From Halichoerus grypus (Eukaryota; Chordata; Mammalia; Carnivora; Phocidae): a stretch of 64,000 nt of DNA. Location: NCBI RefSeq assembly GCF_964656455.1, contig NC_135720.1:99956696-100020695 (forward strand), in the 5' to 3' direction. Positions 1-13,350 of the stretch are shown in pieces (position 1 is the first letter of the stretch; each line of letters begins with the position of its first letter). The position numbers were made by a program, and so were the translations under genes. The notes below the pieces were generated by a model that saw only the letters and a program-made list of their open reading frames with translations, had not been told where the DNA came from and did no database searches.

Positions 1-400
1 AGTATCCTATGCCAAGTATCATCTTAAAAGTTTTATGTACAATACACTTTTTAATCATCAAAGCAACCTATCATATGAAAACCTACATTTTGCAGAAGAG
101 AAAAACTGAGGTTTGGAGAGGATTTCCTTAAGTTGAGAGTTTCCAAAGATTCTGCTTTTAGCCAGTAAGCTCTAGGTAGGTGGTTACAGGGAAGTGAAAG
201 TCATAGAGATTTGGGCCAGGGGAGGTCAGCTTTCAGGCAGGAATCCTACCCATCTTGGCGGTGACTAGTTAGTTTCAGCGGTCAGCACAGAAATGACAAG
301 AAGGCAGTATACAGTCATTATTGTGTCTAAGATGAGAGGAGGGCTGGTCAGGGAAGGAGGGAAGCTCTGCTTTATTTATTTTATGTTACAGCCAATCCAG
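1..400. repeat. MIR-like segment, paralogous to about 50680-51036
   Basis: 'cattttgcagaagagaaaaactgagg' resembles MIR. The wider stretch, with 'gtttccaaagatt(c/a)tgct' and 'ggagggctggt(c/t)agggagg', is shared with 50.68-51.04 kb. The CRISP duplication therefore reaches upstream of the window start, and an equivalent of the 50060 exon would lie before base 1. Confidence 0.55.
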
Positions 401-1991
401 GTAGAGTAGACTGGGTAAAACCCAAGAATAGAAGATTAGAAGTAAGAAATGCAACATTCTCTAAATAGGATGTAGTGTTTAATAACAATGGTCACTGAGA
501 TACTCCATCACATGTTCCAGTAAAATTGTTGGGATGGATTTAAAATCTAGACACAGGAGCAAATAACTTGCCCTTTTAAAATAAAGTTTGGATATGCAAA
601 TAAGAACAAGATGAAAGGTACTCACTGATAAAGTTGGGAGGCATGGGTCATAAAGGACCAACAATGACAATGGTGGATGTCAGTACAGAAAAAGACAAAC
701 TAATCATGGCAGATGAGGGAACAAAGGTGGTTGCAAGCAACCATTTTGGGAGATTAAGGTCAAACTGTCAATCCAATATGTGTATGGTATTTTGTGACCC
801 AAAGTAACCACATTTTACAAAATATTTGTTTAACTTAATAATAAGGGTTCTAATACTTGATAAGCATATCAGATGCATATATATATATCATGGTGCACTT
901 ATGATCATGTAGTCATAACAATGAATATAAAGTTAGAGGAAATCTATCAAGTGTTAATTATGAGTCAAAAATATATTTTCCCTTTTTATGCCATTTTCTA
1001 TCCAATTCTTATGGTAATTTCTCACATAACTACCTATACCTTCATAAATCAAACCATCTCTCACAAACTTCAAGTACAATCCCATAGCTTACAAGTGTTA
1101 GGGGCAGGTTTCTCCAGACACAGAGAGAAAAATACACATAAAATGGGAGGGAACTAACACTTTAGAAATTCTTACTACCTAGCAGGCAACTTAAACATAT
1201 TTTCTCATTTTCTCACAATTAAATAAAACAATAATACTATTCCCATTTTGGGATGTGAAAAATAATTTCTCAATGCACACTGGTTTGGAAATATAACCCC
1301 TGTCCATCAGATCATAAATCCCAAGCTCTTAACAATATTATATACCATTAAGTGCAGAGGACAATGGGCTCTGGGTGTTTCTGGATCTGGTCTTGCCCAT
1401 GAAACATTCTTCCACAGAAAATGGCTGCACAGATCTTGTTTCCAAGGTGATTTTATCCACGTGGCTGATTCAGCTTCTTGAGAGCTCTCACTTCACCTCA
1501 CATTTACTTAAAATAAAATACATTTTAAGAACTAACTGGACACATGGCAGCCGAATGGTTAGCAGTGTTTGATTTTTATTTTATTTTATATTTGAATTTA
1601 TTTTATTTTATGGTACAATCTATCTTGAGTTCTAAGTTCTCTTATAAAGAACATCTAGAGTAATGTTCAATTATGTAACTTACTGATGAACTGTAATTAA
1701 ATGATATATCTATTGAGCAGGCACTAGTCAGTTCTAGTACATTTTAACCACATTACTCATAAAGCTAGCATACACATGAAAATGAACAGAAATTACTGAA
1801 TTACTCACCACATTGTGCAATCTACATACTAACATGAGCACCCAGAAATGCCTGCCAATGCTAGGTATGTGTTATGTGATTTATTAATTCATACTTCCTC
1901 ATTTATAAAAACTCGGTATTTGGAATCATGACATTTTGGAGGTAGAGAAAAACGGAAATTATTAGTCTGACTCTCTTCATTTTTGAGATAT
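400..1991. other. Upstream noncoding sequence, no gene seen
   Basis: AT-rich sequence without convincing coding frames or splice structure. It ends at the target-site duplication of the L1 that follows. Confidence 0.6.
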
Positions 1992-2008
1992 AGAAATAAG
2001 CCTGGAAC

Positions 2009-3597
2009 CAGCTTGCATTCCCACCAACAATGTAGGAGGGTTCCCCTTTCTCCTCATCCCCGCCAACATCTGTCGTTTCCTGACTTGTTAATTTTAGCCA
2101 TTCTGACTGGTGTGAGGGGATATCTCATTGAGGTTTTGATTTGGATTTCCCCAATGCCGAGCGATGTTGAGCACATTTTCATGTGTCTGTTGGCCATTTG
2201 GATGTCTTCTTTGGAAAAGTGGCTGTTCATGTCTTCTGCCCATTTCTTGATTGGATCATTTGTTCTTTGGGTGTTGAGCTTAAGAAGTTCTTTATAGATT
2301 TTGGATACTAGCCCTTTATCTGATGTGTCATTTGCAAATATCTTCTCCCATTCTGTCGGTTGTCTTTTGGTTTTGTGGACTGTTTCTTTTGCTGTGCAAA
2401 AGCTTTTTATCTTGATGAAGTCCCAATAGTTCATTTTTGCCCTTGCTTCCCTTGCCTTTGGTGATGTTTCTAGGAAGAAGTTGCTGTGGCTGAGGTCGAA
2501 GAGGTTGCTGCCTGTGTTCTCCTTTAGGATTTTGATGGACTCCTGTCTCACATTGAGGTCTTTCAACGATCTGGAGTTTATTTTTGTGTGTGGTGTAAGG
2601 AAATGGTCCAGTTTCATTCTTCTGCATGTGCCTGTCCAATTTTCCCAACACCATTTGTTGAGGAGACTGTCTTTTTTCCATTGGACATTCTTTCCTGCTT
2701 TGTCAAGATGAGTTGACCATAGAGTTGCGGGTCCATTTCTGGGCTCTCTAGTCTGTTCCATTGATCTATGTGTCTGTTTTTGTGCTGGTACCATACTGTC
2801 TTGATGATGACAGCTTTGTAATAGAGCTGGAAGTCCGGAATTGTGATGCCGCAGCTTTGCTTTTCTTTTTCAACATTCCTCTGGCTATTCGGGGTCTTTT
2901 CTGGTTCCATACAAATTTTAGGATTATTTGTTCCATTTCTTTGAAAAAAGTGGATGGTATTTTGATGGGGATTGCATTGAATGTGTAGATTGCTCTAGGT
3001 AGCATTGACATCTTCACAATATTTGTTCTTCCAATCCATGAGCATGGAACATTTTTCCATTTCTTTGTGTCTTCCTCAATTTCTTTCATGAGTATTTTAT
3101 AGTTTCCTGAGCCCAGATTCTTTGCCTCTTTGGTTAGATTTATTCCTAGGTATCTTATGGTTTCGGGTGCAATTGTCAATGGGATTGACTCCTTAATTTC
3201 TCTTTCTTCTGTCTTGTTGTTGGTGTATAGGAATGCCACTGATTTCTGTGCATTGATTTTGTATGCTGCCACTTTACTGAATTCCTGTATGAGTTCTAGC
3301 AGTTTTGGGGTGGAGTCTTTTGGGTTTTCCACATAAAGTATCATATCATCTGCAGACAGTGAGAGTTTGACTTCTTCTTTGCCAATTCGTATGCCTTTTA
3401 TTTCTTTTTGTTGTCTGATTCCTGTGGCTAGGACTTCTAATACTATGTTGAATAGCAGTGGTGATAGTGGACATCCCTGCTATGTTCCTGACCTTAGGAG
3501 GAAAGTTCTCCATTTTTCCCCATTGAGAATGATATTCACTGTGGGTTTTTCATAGATGGATTTTATGATATTGAGGTATATACCCTCTATCCCTATA
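2009..3597 (-). mobile_element. L1 5'-inverted part (ORF2), twin-priming insertion
   Basis: Minus-strand L1 ORF2 reads, with frameshifts, from the reverse-transcriptase 3' region to just before 'PLWKTVW'. The remaining ORF2 end continues at 3598 on the opposite strand. The whole insertion, 2009-4434, is bounded by a perfect 17-bp duplication (agaaataagcctggaac at 1992-2008 and 4435-4451). Confidence 0.9.
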
Positions 3598-4434
3598 CCA
3601 CTCTGGAAAACAGTATGGAGATTCCTCAAAAAGTTGAAAATAAAGCTACCATACAATCCAGCAATTGCACTACTGGGTATTTACCCCAAAGATACAAATG
3701 TAGGGATCCGAAGGGGTACATGCACCCCAATGTTTATAGCAGCAATGTCCACAATAGCCAAACTGTGAAGAGAGCCAAGATGTCCATCAACAGATGAATG
3801 GATAAAGAAGATGTGGTATATATATACAATGGAATATTATGCAGCCATCAAAAGGAATGAGATCTTGCCATTTGCAATGACGTGGATGGAACTGGAGGGT
3901 GTTATGCTGAGTGAAATAAGTCAATCAGAGAAAGATATATATCATATGACCTCACTAATGTGAGGAATTCTTAATCTCAGGAAACAAACTGAGGGTTGCT
4001 GGAGTGGATGGGGAGTGGGAGGGATGAGGTGGCTGGGTGATAGACATTGGGGAGGGTATGTGCTATGGTGAGTGCTGTGAATTGTGCAAGACTGTTGAAT
4101 CACAGATCTGTCCTCTGAAACAAATAATACAATATATGTTAAAAAAAAAAAAAAGAAGAAGAGGAAGATAGCAGGAGGGGAAGAATGAAGGGGGGCAATT
4201 GGAGGGGGAGATGAACTATGAGAGATGATGGACTCTGAAAAACAAACTGAGGGTTCTAGAGGGGAGGGGACTGGGAGGATGGGTTAGCCTGGTGATGGGT
4301 ATTAAAGAAGGCACCCTCTGCATGGAGTCCTGGGTGTTATACACAAACAATGAATCATGGAACACTACATCAAAAACTAATGATGTAATGTATGGTGATT
4401 AACATAACAATAAAAAATTAAAAAAAAAAAGAAA
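3598..4434 (+). mobile_element. L1 3' part (ORF2 end, 3' UTR, A-tail)
   Basis: It begins 'ccactctggaaaacagtatgg' (ORF2 [12 protein letters not shown]), reaches the ORF2 stop near 'AMSTIAKL', then a carnivore L1 3' UTR ('ggtgattaacataacaataaaa') and an A-rich tail. It is joined head-on to the inverted segment 2009-3597. Confidence 0.9.
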
Positions 4435-4811
4435 AGAAATAAGCCTGGAACAATTAAGTAAAGCCCTCCATAGATGAACAGAACCAAATGATGATAATTT
4501 AGTATGTAATGTAGGTCATTGTTATATACTGAATTTTATACAAACAGAAAGTAAAAAATTAATACCATAAGAACTTGGAACTTAAAAATACTGATGTTAT
4601 GGGGTCTTTTGTCATTATGTTATGAAAGGCCCTATGTATTTCCATTTACAAAGATAAAAGACCAAAATAGTCTCCAAAATAAGGTCCAACAGATTACTAC
4701 TTATTTTAGATCTCTATAGTTCACAAAAATAAGCTTAGCTTTACTCTTAGAGAAGTAATCTTGAAAACTCTAAAGTTGTAAAGAGAATACTTTGGGTAAG
4801 AATTGTCAAAG

Positions 4812-4918
4812 TATTTCATCGTGGTTTTTATTTGTATTTCCCTGATGGCTAGTGATGTTGAACATTTTTCATGTGTCTGTGAGCCATTTGTATGTCTTCT
4901 TTGGAGAAGTGTCTGTAT
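4812..4918 (-). mobile_element. Short L1 ORF2 fragment
   Basis: Minus-strand remnant ('gtatttccctgatggctagtgatgttgaac', 'tgtatgtcttctttggagaag') of the ORF2 C-terminal region, without clear ends. Confidence 0.75.
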
Positions 4919-5408
4919 TGATTGTGAAAAATGTGGATAAATTGTAAAAGAGCTCCAAAGAATAAATATACAATAGCTAAATTTGAAATAGCAATTCTGT
5001 ATAAAGCCATGTACACAATTTGAACAGTCTTGAGAAAACATCTTGTACACAGAAAGTGTGTCTTTCCCATCATGAGGAGGATTCCATGGGCAGGGGACCA
5101 CTCTGGGTTTAAGCATGGCAACAGACGTGCTGGCAGGAATAACTGACTCCCCATTGGTTTGTGAGCTTCCTCTTTCCCCTCCCAGGCTGGTGGGTCACAT
5201 GTGAACTTGGGCCCTCTTACTGGCCCAAGGTATGGCCAGGAACAGTGCGAGCAAGGAATTTTTTAATCCATCATCCTGGGAAATTAAAGAACGCCACCCT
5301 TAAAAGGGCCCTACTGTTGGCAGACAGGATCCCAGTGGCCTCAGTTAGTCACAGTGAGTTGCCTGTTGAAACCTCTGGTTACTGTGGTTAGGGGACCTAA
5401 CTGATTAA

Positions 5409-5600
5409 GTGTAGACAGAACTCAGGCAGCTGTTAGGAAAGAATGCCATCCCCGGTCCCACGCCCTCTGCCACGTGACCTTGGACAAGTCCCATAACTCT
5501 GTGTGCCTTTGTTTCTCATCTGTAAAATGAAGTAACAGGAGCACTCACCTCATATGGTTGTTAAGAGGGTTTAATGAGCCATTCCACACACAAATTTATG
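5409..5600 (+). repeat. MIR element
   Basis: 'gtgaccttggacaagtc ... ctgtgtgcctttgtttctcatctgtaaaatg' matches the MIR core. Sequence from here to 6780 shows no gene. Confidence 0.75.
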
Positions 5601-6782
5601 ACTATCGCCAAAGTTCTAGGTACTTTTTAAACACAGAGAGAACAGTTTCAAAAGTTTGGATTTCAGATGTTTCTATAGAAAAGGGGCAATCTTGTGAAGC
5701 ATACAAAAACACGACTCTCCCCAAACAAACAGAGCCACGTGGACAGTTTCTACTCTACCTGAATCTTTCATTAAAGAAGAATCCACTTTTGGAGAAAGTA
5801 AAGCTATGAAAAAATTTAGATGATAGATTCCCAAGGCCCAGATCATGACCCTGGAAGAGAAGGAAACATGGTCAATGATGTGCTTCAACCATGCGTCACC
5901 CTGAAACAATCCCTTGTTTTAACATTCCAGTAACTCTTGACCTCGTTGTACCTGAACTTAAGAGCATACAACTTACATATAGGACAGAGGTTATAAAAGC
6001 CACAAAGTACAGCAAACATCCATGGTGGTGGTTTATCTCAAATTACTTGGTGAGTCTTGATAGTGAACAAACCCTAGGCCCAAACAGCAAACTTCTCCAT
6101 TGGTCCCATTAACTGCACATAATACCTGAAGCTACCAGCTCCCCATCAGGAATGCAGCAGAAAAGGAGGATTTTCTCAAAAACCATATTCCTGAACGTTG
6201 CTGAACCACTGGGCAGGTCCAGGCACTGAGGAACACTGGTGTACATACCTCGTCCAAAAGCCCTGCCTTACCATTAACCGTCTAAACCAGAATACGGGAT
6301 CTGAGCCATTGCTCAAGACAGGCTGGTTGATATTCCCTCTGGGGCCCCGCCCCTCACATCACCGCCTACTTTGTCAGGACTCTTAATATTATCTGTTAAG
6401 AAGAAATCCAGAACCTGAAAATCAGGAAATCAAGAATGAGGTCTAAAAAATATTTTGGAGCAAAACCCTCCTAAGGAGATGCAAAAAGTGGGAACAGCCA
6501 CACAGCGACTACGTGTAACACACATACTTACAACCAAATTCACTTTTTAAAAGCAGCAAGTTTATCCAATTAGAATCCGAATGCATTGCATTGTCTAATT
6601 TAAAGGCCTTAAAATTTTCATATGAAGGAGATAAAATCTTTCTGCCTTAAAATTTTTCAAATCAGAAAATTACAATCTAGATGTGAAAAGTTAGTTTAAT
6701 GTTGACATAGCTTCATGTTACAGGGCCAACCCTGAAAGGATGCCAAAGTAGGTGTAATTTGCTTTAGAACACAGTAAAATCG

Positions 6783-6953
6783 GGGGCACCTGGGTGGCTC
6801 AGTAGGTTAAGCGTCTGCCCTTGGCTCAGGTCATGATCCCAGGGTCCTGGGATTGAGCCCCGGGTTGAGCTCCCTGCTTGGTGGGGAACCTGCTTCTCCC
6901 TTTCCTCCCCGCTTATGCTCTCTCTCTCTCTCTCTGTAACTCAAATAAATAAT
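6783..6953 (+). mobile_element. SINEC (tRNA-Lys-derived carnivore SINE)
   Basis: Head 'gggcacctgggtggctcag', (CT)n tract and a short 'aaataaataatg' tail. About 20% diverged from the younger copies in this window by eye. Confidence 0.88.
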
Positions 6954-7404
6954 GTGTCAACTTATGGACTCATTCTGCTTCCTGAGAAATATCCAGAAGA
7001 AAGATATTTGCTTTAAATGAGGAAACATCTTTCCCAGCTCCATAGGAGAAAAAGCTCTGCACAGGGTCTTCAACCTGCCTTCCTCTGGCCCTGGGAAACA
7101 TTAAATACCCTCTAGCCAAAGTCTACAGAGAATTCACTTCTAGGAACCAAAGGGGCACTTGAGAATAAATGCACAGCAAAGGTGACATCTAAGGACATCA
7201 CTTGAGCTGAATAAAAGCCATTCAAAAAGAAAAAAAAAAAAAAACCTTAAAAAAAAAAAAGCCATGTGGAGAATCACAAGATATTGCCAAAACTGCAGTT
7301 AGACAATCAGCAATGAGACTAGTGGTATTACAAATCCTGTTTCAGACCTGTTGACTTAGATTTACTTGCACAACCATAATTGGCCAAAAACAGGAAATAA
7401 ATGT

Positions 7405-7440
7405 AATGCATATATACTGCTCTAAACTTCTTTCTCTCCA
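7405..7440 (+). promoter_or_regulatory. TATA-like sequence upstream of the 5' exon
   Basis: 'gcatatatactg' lies about 45 bp before the pyrimidine tract at 7459. A similar 'gatatatattg' sits at the same place before the paralogous exon (52404-52412). It could serve as a core promoter if transcription starts here, or it may simply be AT-rich intron. No transcript evidence is available. Confidence 0.25.
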
Positions 7441-7458
7441 TCTTCCTTCTTCCTACAG

Positions 7459-7495
7459 ATAAAGCTGATGCTTCACCTGATTCTGAGAATCAACA
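7459..7495 (+). other. CRISP3: CRISP3-like 5' exon with in-frame upstream ATG
   Basis: 37-nt exon, or 3' part of a longer first exon, ending at donor gtaagt and preceded by a pyrimidine-rich acceptor-like 'cttcctacag'. It is the paralogue of 52452-52488 and matches the exon that gives human CRISP3 its longer isoform starting MKQIL (recalled from memory). Here the equivalent first codon is ATA, but the fourth codon (7468-7470) is ATG. Spliced to 15625 it is in frame, adding MLHLILRINT before MALF. Its start context is weak (C at -3 and +4), so translation probably begins at 15627. Confidence 0.7.
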
Positions 7496-8766
7496 GTAAG
7501 TAATGTAATTTTTTAAAAGTGAACATTTTATTATGCAAATATATTTATGCTTTTTTGGTGTTAAATGATATATTGTAAAAATATCTATGATTTTCAAAAC
7601 TCTGTTAATAACTTTTATTGAGAGTAATGAGTTTAACTTTTATACTCTTTTTAAGCTAAGAAAGTAACATGTAGCTCTACTATTCCAAACGCACTTTTAC
7701 CGAATTTAACATTTAAATTAATTTTTACTTTTTATTGTAAAATAAGTAATATATTTTCCATATCTATGACTCTTGGAAACAATTATACTAGAACTTCCTT
7801 TAATAGAAAAATGAAAAACTAAGGATATATATGTCACATATTAAAAATTTTACTAATATTCACATATGTAGATATGTGTTGATAAAGACATTATTAAAAC
7901 AAGGAGCAGAAGCTATTGCTAATAATTTTAAATCTATCAAAACAAAATTATAACACCAACCTAGAGATAAAAAAATTTCATTAGCAATTATCAGCATAAC
8001 ATACATTTTCCCTCATGAAACTCGAAAATAAGACAAAAGACGGAAGACTTAGAAGTTTTCTGATCAAAAGTTAATCTACACAAGCAGCTACATTTATATG
8101 AAGATTTGAATATAATATCTGCTGAGGATATTTTATATAAGGAAGCAGTTGCCACAAAGAACTTCTTTTGGCAAATAAGAAGTGATACCTAATAATATAC
8201 AAGGAGTTATTTACCCTGCAGAGGGAAGATTTTACTTTCAAAGTATTTTATTAATGTTCTTCTTTATGGCTAAATGCCATCCAGGGAGCTTAGGGAGGAT
8301 TTATACTGTTGCCAGAGAAGATCTGGTGTTGTGTCTTCTGCCAGTTAAAACCAAAAGCTACATCTGCCTGAATGACTCACCCTTTGGAGGAGCATCAAAG
8401 GAAATGAAAGCAAAGACAAGTTGCAAAGCCAGGAGCTATTCCATAATGTTGGGTAGTAAGGTCAGTTGGTGCCCCTGAACTGAGCTCAGATTTGTAAGAG
8501 GAAGAGGTAAATTAGGAGGAAGAGTGTCAGACCTCTAAAGTAAGGTCTCAATCAGATTGTGCTAAAAATTCCAGTAATGCTGTTTAGTAAATTCAAGTAA
8601 GGGGCAGGAAATCATATGTGGAAATAAAAAGAAAACAGAAGGAAGATTAAATATGACATCTAAAGTCTGAAAAGACTGAATCAAATACTGTTCTGTAGTG
8701 ATTGATACATAGCTGTGTGGGTACCCATAATGCATACATTATACACATGTGTGTTGATGCTTTTAT

Positions 8767-8981
8767 TTTTTAAAGATTTTATTTATTTATTTATTATTGA
8801 TTGATTGACTGATTGATTGAGAGTGGGAGGAGGGGCAGAGGGAGAGGGAGACACTCTCAAGCAGACTCTGGGCTGAGCGTAGAGCTGGACACCGGGGGGC
8901 TAGATCCCACTACCCTGAGACCATGACCCCAGCCAAATGCAAGAGTAGGACACTTAATTGACTAAGCCATCTAGATGCCCC
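8767..8981 (-). mobile_element. SINEC, minus
   Basis: Bounded by a duplication of 'tgtgttgatgctttta' (about 8751 and 8982). Complement of the standard SINE head at the right, poly(T) at the left. Confidence 0.88.
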
Positions 8982-9978
8982 TGTGTTGATGCTTTTAATG
9001 GTATTTTTTTCTGGCCTGATTGTTTGAAACATTTACATTCCCTCCTTTCAGGAACTAGGGCATTGAGGCCAAACTGTCTGGGCTTATCCCTGGGTTCTTT
9101 TGCATGCAAGCACATGGCATTTCATTATTAAATATCTGATCCTGGGACTGCAGATCTGTAAAGTGGGGCATTGAGTAATATTATGTACTGTCTAAATTGT
9201 TAAGAGTTTTAATGAGCCCGTAAAGAGTGACACAGTGCTTCACACAAAACCCAGAATAACCATATGATGGCATTATTATATGGCTCACTTAAAGGCAAAG
9301 GGATATGGCCCTGAAAACTTGCATGTAAAGCATTTTATTTATTTATAAATTTAATCCCTCTACATTCACCTTTATAGGTAATGCTTAAGAAGGATCTGGT
9401 TTTAATTTTCCCCACATAGCAAGGTAATTTTCCCAAAACTATATACTAGACAATCTGTTCTTCCTCTAACGCTTTTTTATGCTACCTTGTTTGGTCTGTC
9501 TCTTATTAAATTTTCTATTTACCTTCATTGGCCCATTTATCCATTCCTAATATAATACTCAAATTTTGCCAACACAAGTTTGAAGCTTATTTTAATAACT
9601 AATATGAAAAGATACCCAAATTAATCCTTCTCATAAAAGGTATATTCAGTTATTCATGGGCCAATCAGAATTTTTATTGGAGTTATAAAGAATTTTCATA
9701 TTAATTTAATTAGGATTGATACCTTTATTGTATTAACACATACCATTTAAAAGCATGAAAATCTCTCAACTTACGTATATCTTCTTTTATGCCCTTTACT
9801 AGGGTTTTAAAATTGTCTCCAAAAAAAGATTTTTTATTCTTGGTTATTTCATAAATAAACTATATTTTTTGTACCAGTGTGAGTTTTATATTTTCTTTTT
9901 AATCTTATTTTCTAGTTGAGTGTTGCTAGTATATGGCAATGGTATTTTTTATAAACTGATATTACATCTTGCAAACTT

Positions 9979-10182
9979 TTTTTTTTTAAGATTTATTTAT
10001 TTATTTATTTGACAGAGAGAGAGAGACACAGCGAGAGAGGGAATAGAAGCAGGGGGAGTGGGAGAGGGAGAAGCAGGCTTCCTGCTGAGCAGGGAGCCTG
10101 ATGTGGGGCTCGATCCCAGGATCCTGGGATCATGACCTGAGCTGAAGGCAGACGCTTAACGACTGAGCCACCCAGGTACCCC
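9979..10182 (-). mobile_element. SINEC, minus (young)
   Basis: 'ttttttttttaagatttatttattt' to 'gactgagccacccaggtacccc', with 'atcttgcaaa(c/t)ttt' repeated on both sides. Confidence 0.9.
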
Positions 10183-13100
10183 AGATCTTGCAAATTTTTG
10201 CTTATGGTATATTCTCTAGGTAAATGGCCATATCATTTTAAAATAACACTAATATTATCTCTTCCTTTATGAGACTTACAAATATGTATTTTTTTCTTTT
10301 CTTCATATTGGAGAGATCAGGACCTCTCCAATATGATGTTGAACAGTACCAGTGACATTGGTCATTCTCTTTTTGTTCTCAATATTAAATGAATGCACCT
10401 AGAGTTTCTCCAAAAACTATATTTGCTAGAGATATTTGGTTATATTGCCATTATCGAATTAATAATCTCTACTCTCCTTTTTCTTATTTTTAACTATAAT
10501 AGGGGTTGAATTTCACAACATATTTTGCCACATGATTTTTCTTTATCCATTAATGTGATGAATAATATGACCAATAAATATTCTAATTTTGAATTATTCT
10601 TTTTTAAAATTTTGAATTATTCTTACAGCCCTGATATAAAATTTACTTGATCATAAAAATCCTTGTTTCCATAAAATAGACTTATCAGGCAAGGTATGCC
10701 TGTATAATTTTTGTGAATATATGTTTTTCATTAATTAATAAGCAGTGATATGATGTCATTAGAGAAAACAACTTATTTTTTTCCAAGTGAGTGTTTCAAA
10801 CTTAAGGTGGTCCTAAAATTAAAGAAGAACTATACATATAAATTTATGCTTCAGAAAGACACAATTTCCTCTTCTGTTTATAATTAGCAGTAAAACATCA
10901 ACACTTAGATTTGTAAATCTTTGAAAACCCTTTGACTTTTCTCTAGTCACACTTATGAGAAATTACTGATCTCTTGGAAAAGGGAAAATTACGAATGCCA
11001 GAGCAGAAAAACAGTATAAAAGAAGAGACGTGGTGACATGCATGTAGCAAAGTAACTCTTTTTAGAGAAATGATTTAAAAGGAATTTAAGTTTGTTCCTA
11101 AGGAAATCACAGAGGAGATGTGTAACGATACACATTTAGAAATTGTCTACATGCAAATAAATGACAGGAAAAAGCAGTTACTTTCCTAATTTGTCCGAAT
11201 GCTTTCTCTGTGACTCTAACAAATGCAAGTGCAAATAAAACATATCCTATCTGCACCTGCTATTTAGGAAGTCCCCTGGGGGTGAGACATGAGGTAGAAC
11301 TAAATACACTGGTCTTACAGCTGATAATAGGTTTTTATCATATTTACTGTATCTGAAATAGCCTTGTTTTATGCTAGGTCCTTCCCTGTCCTTCTCCAAA
11401 GTCCCAGAATGGGTCACGGCAAAGGAAAATAAAACTTCACATTTTACTTTTGCACACATGGGAAAATCCAACAAGCTCACAGTGTGGGCACTAGAATGAT
11501 GGGCTCCCCTAATGATATGCTAAGACTGAGGGCGGGCGGGAATTCTGTCTCGTTCACTTGACCATGTTCACCAATATCTAGCATGCTATCATGGATAGAG
11601 TGTGTAAAACCTAATGGATGCCTGTTAAAGGAAAGAAGAGTACCTGATTGCCACTGACTTGCAAAAAAGGGAGGATCTTTTTTCTCTTTGGCTCTCACAT
11701 TTTCTAGGAGGACCACTTGAGGCCATGACAGAGAGATGTGCATGCCCAAGGACACTAGTGTAAATGAGAGCCCCCTGGAGACTTCATAAGCTTCTGTCGC
11801 TCCATCACTGAGCAAGTACAGAATGAGCCATCTTTAGCCATAGCTACTCTCAATGTAGTTCAGAAAAAAGGTCAAATGTAAAGAAATTAATATCAAAGGC
11901 ATAAAGGGCATACTATCAAAGGATAATGAGGTTATTAATGAGGAGCCCATCCTGACTAGACTTATGGGAAAAAAAAAAAAGGATTATTTAATGGATGATG
12001 TACCAGGTTGTGTTCCTCAGGTAACAAAATCTGAGACACAAGAAGTTGAAGAATACGAGCTCAATTCCCTAGGAAGGAAGGGGAGAGAAGCAAGATTACT
12101 TCAAGGTGAGGTGAACTGTGGTGTAGTCCTATGGGAGGCTTCAGCCAATCAACTGAAGTGTCTGTGAGCTGAGAGATTTCTGCTGGCAATGCTCCCAGCA
12201 GAGGGCACAAGCATCCCAAATGGTAATATAAATAGTAATGTTAATGCTAAGACAGTATGTCTTAATGTATGTTTATGGTGATTTTTTTTTCATATTTTCA
12301 AATTGCTCTAACATTACTTATCTCATTCACAAGAGCCATATGAAGTAATCCTATGTCACCATACTCTAACTTGATAAAGATTTTCAATTTCATATATCTC
12401 ATTAAAGATAAAGCTGAATAAAACAGAATTAATGACAACAACAAAAGCCCAGGCTTCTTAACACTTGTAGTGCACTCTTTCCATTCTCACAATACCAGGT
12501 GCCAAGTTTAGGTGTTCAGGTTTTCTCAATATGGCCCCAGGTATCTCTGAGAAACAAAAATGGCTTTTTTGGACACTAGGTTTATGTATTTGTTTTATAT
12601 ATAATTAAGTTAGTTTTTCTTTCCATATTTTTTTCTTTTCTGTCTTCAGTTTTTCATTTTATTCTCCCACATCTTCCTCTGTTCTATGTAAAAATTACAT
12701 ATAAACAAAATCAAACTTTTCTTATTGTTAAAGTGACAGTATAATGATATGGAAGAGTTTAAATTTCCAAAACATTGTAGAAACACCTGTATAATTTGTA
12801 TCCCTTATAGAACCCTTAGAGGAATATGTTGTCAATTTTGTGAAAAATAACTCATTAGGATGCCAATAAAATTCTCCATTATTTCAACAAAGTTACATAT
12901 ATAAAGTTTATCATATCAACATTTTAAACACAAGATGGATATCCTAAGAAAATATTATTTGAGCTCTCTAAGTTTTATGAGCTTTATTTTATATTTGAGG
13001 AACAACAGAAAAGGATTGACTTAATTGTTAATACTGTGTTAATTTTTTTTCTAATTTTCTCAAATGTGTTTAGTAACCTACCAGCAATTTAACAGCCACA

Positions 13101-13204
13101 AAAAAATTTATAGCAATGCATGACTTTTTTTATCAAGACAGAAAATTCATTAAATGCTTTCATTCTTACCTGGAACCCCATGCCCCAAAAAGTATAATAG
13201 AGTT

Positions 13205-13350
13205 TAGTGGGAAATGGATATTGCGGTTAAGAGAAATCTTGGGTTCTGTCCTAGCCATACATTACCTAGCAATGATACCGTCAGGAGGTCACTTAATACC
13301 TCTGTGCCTCTGTTCTTCTCCTACATGATCACCATAATGCCTAAACTGTT
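13205..13350 (+). repeat. MIR element
   Basis: 'ggttctgtcctagccatacattacctagc' and 'ggtcacttaatacctctgtgcctctgttcttc' match the MIR core. Confidence 0.65.

Noticed and set aside
2054..3344. Long minus-strand frames
   Set aside because: L1 ORF2 fragments in the inverted half of the 2.0-4.4 kb insertion.
10005..10193. Possible tRNA genes in SINE heads
   Set aside because: The tRNA-like parts belong to SINEC repeats with diverged arms and A-rich tails; no intact tRNA gene seen.
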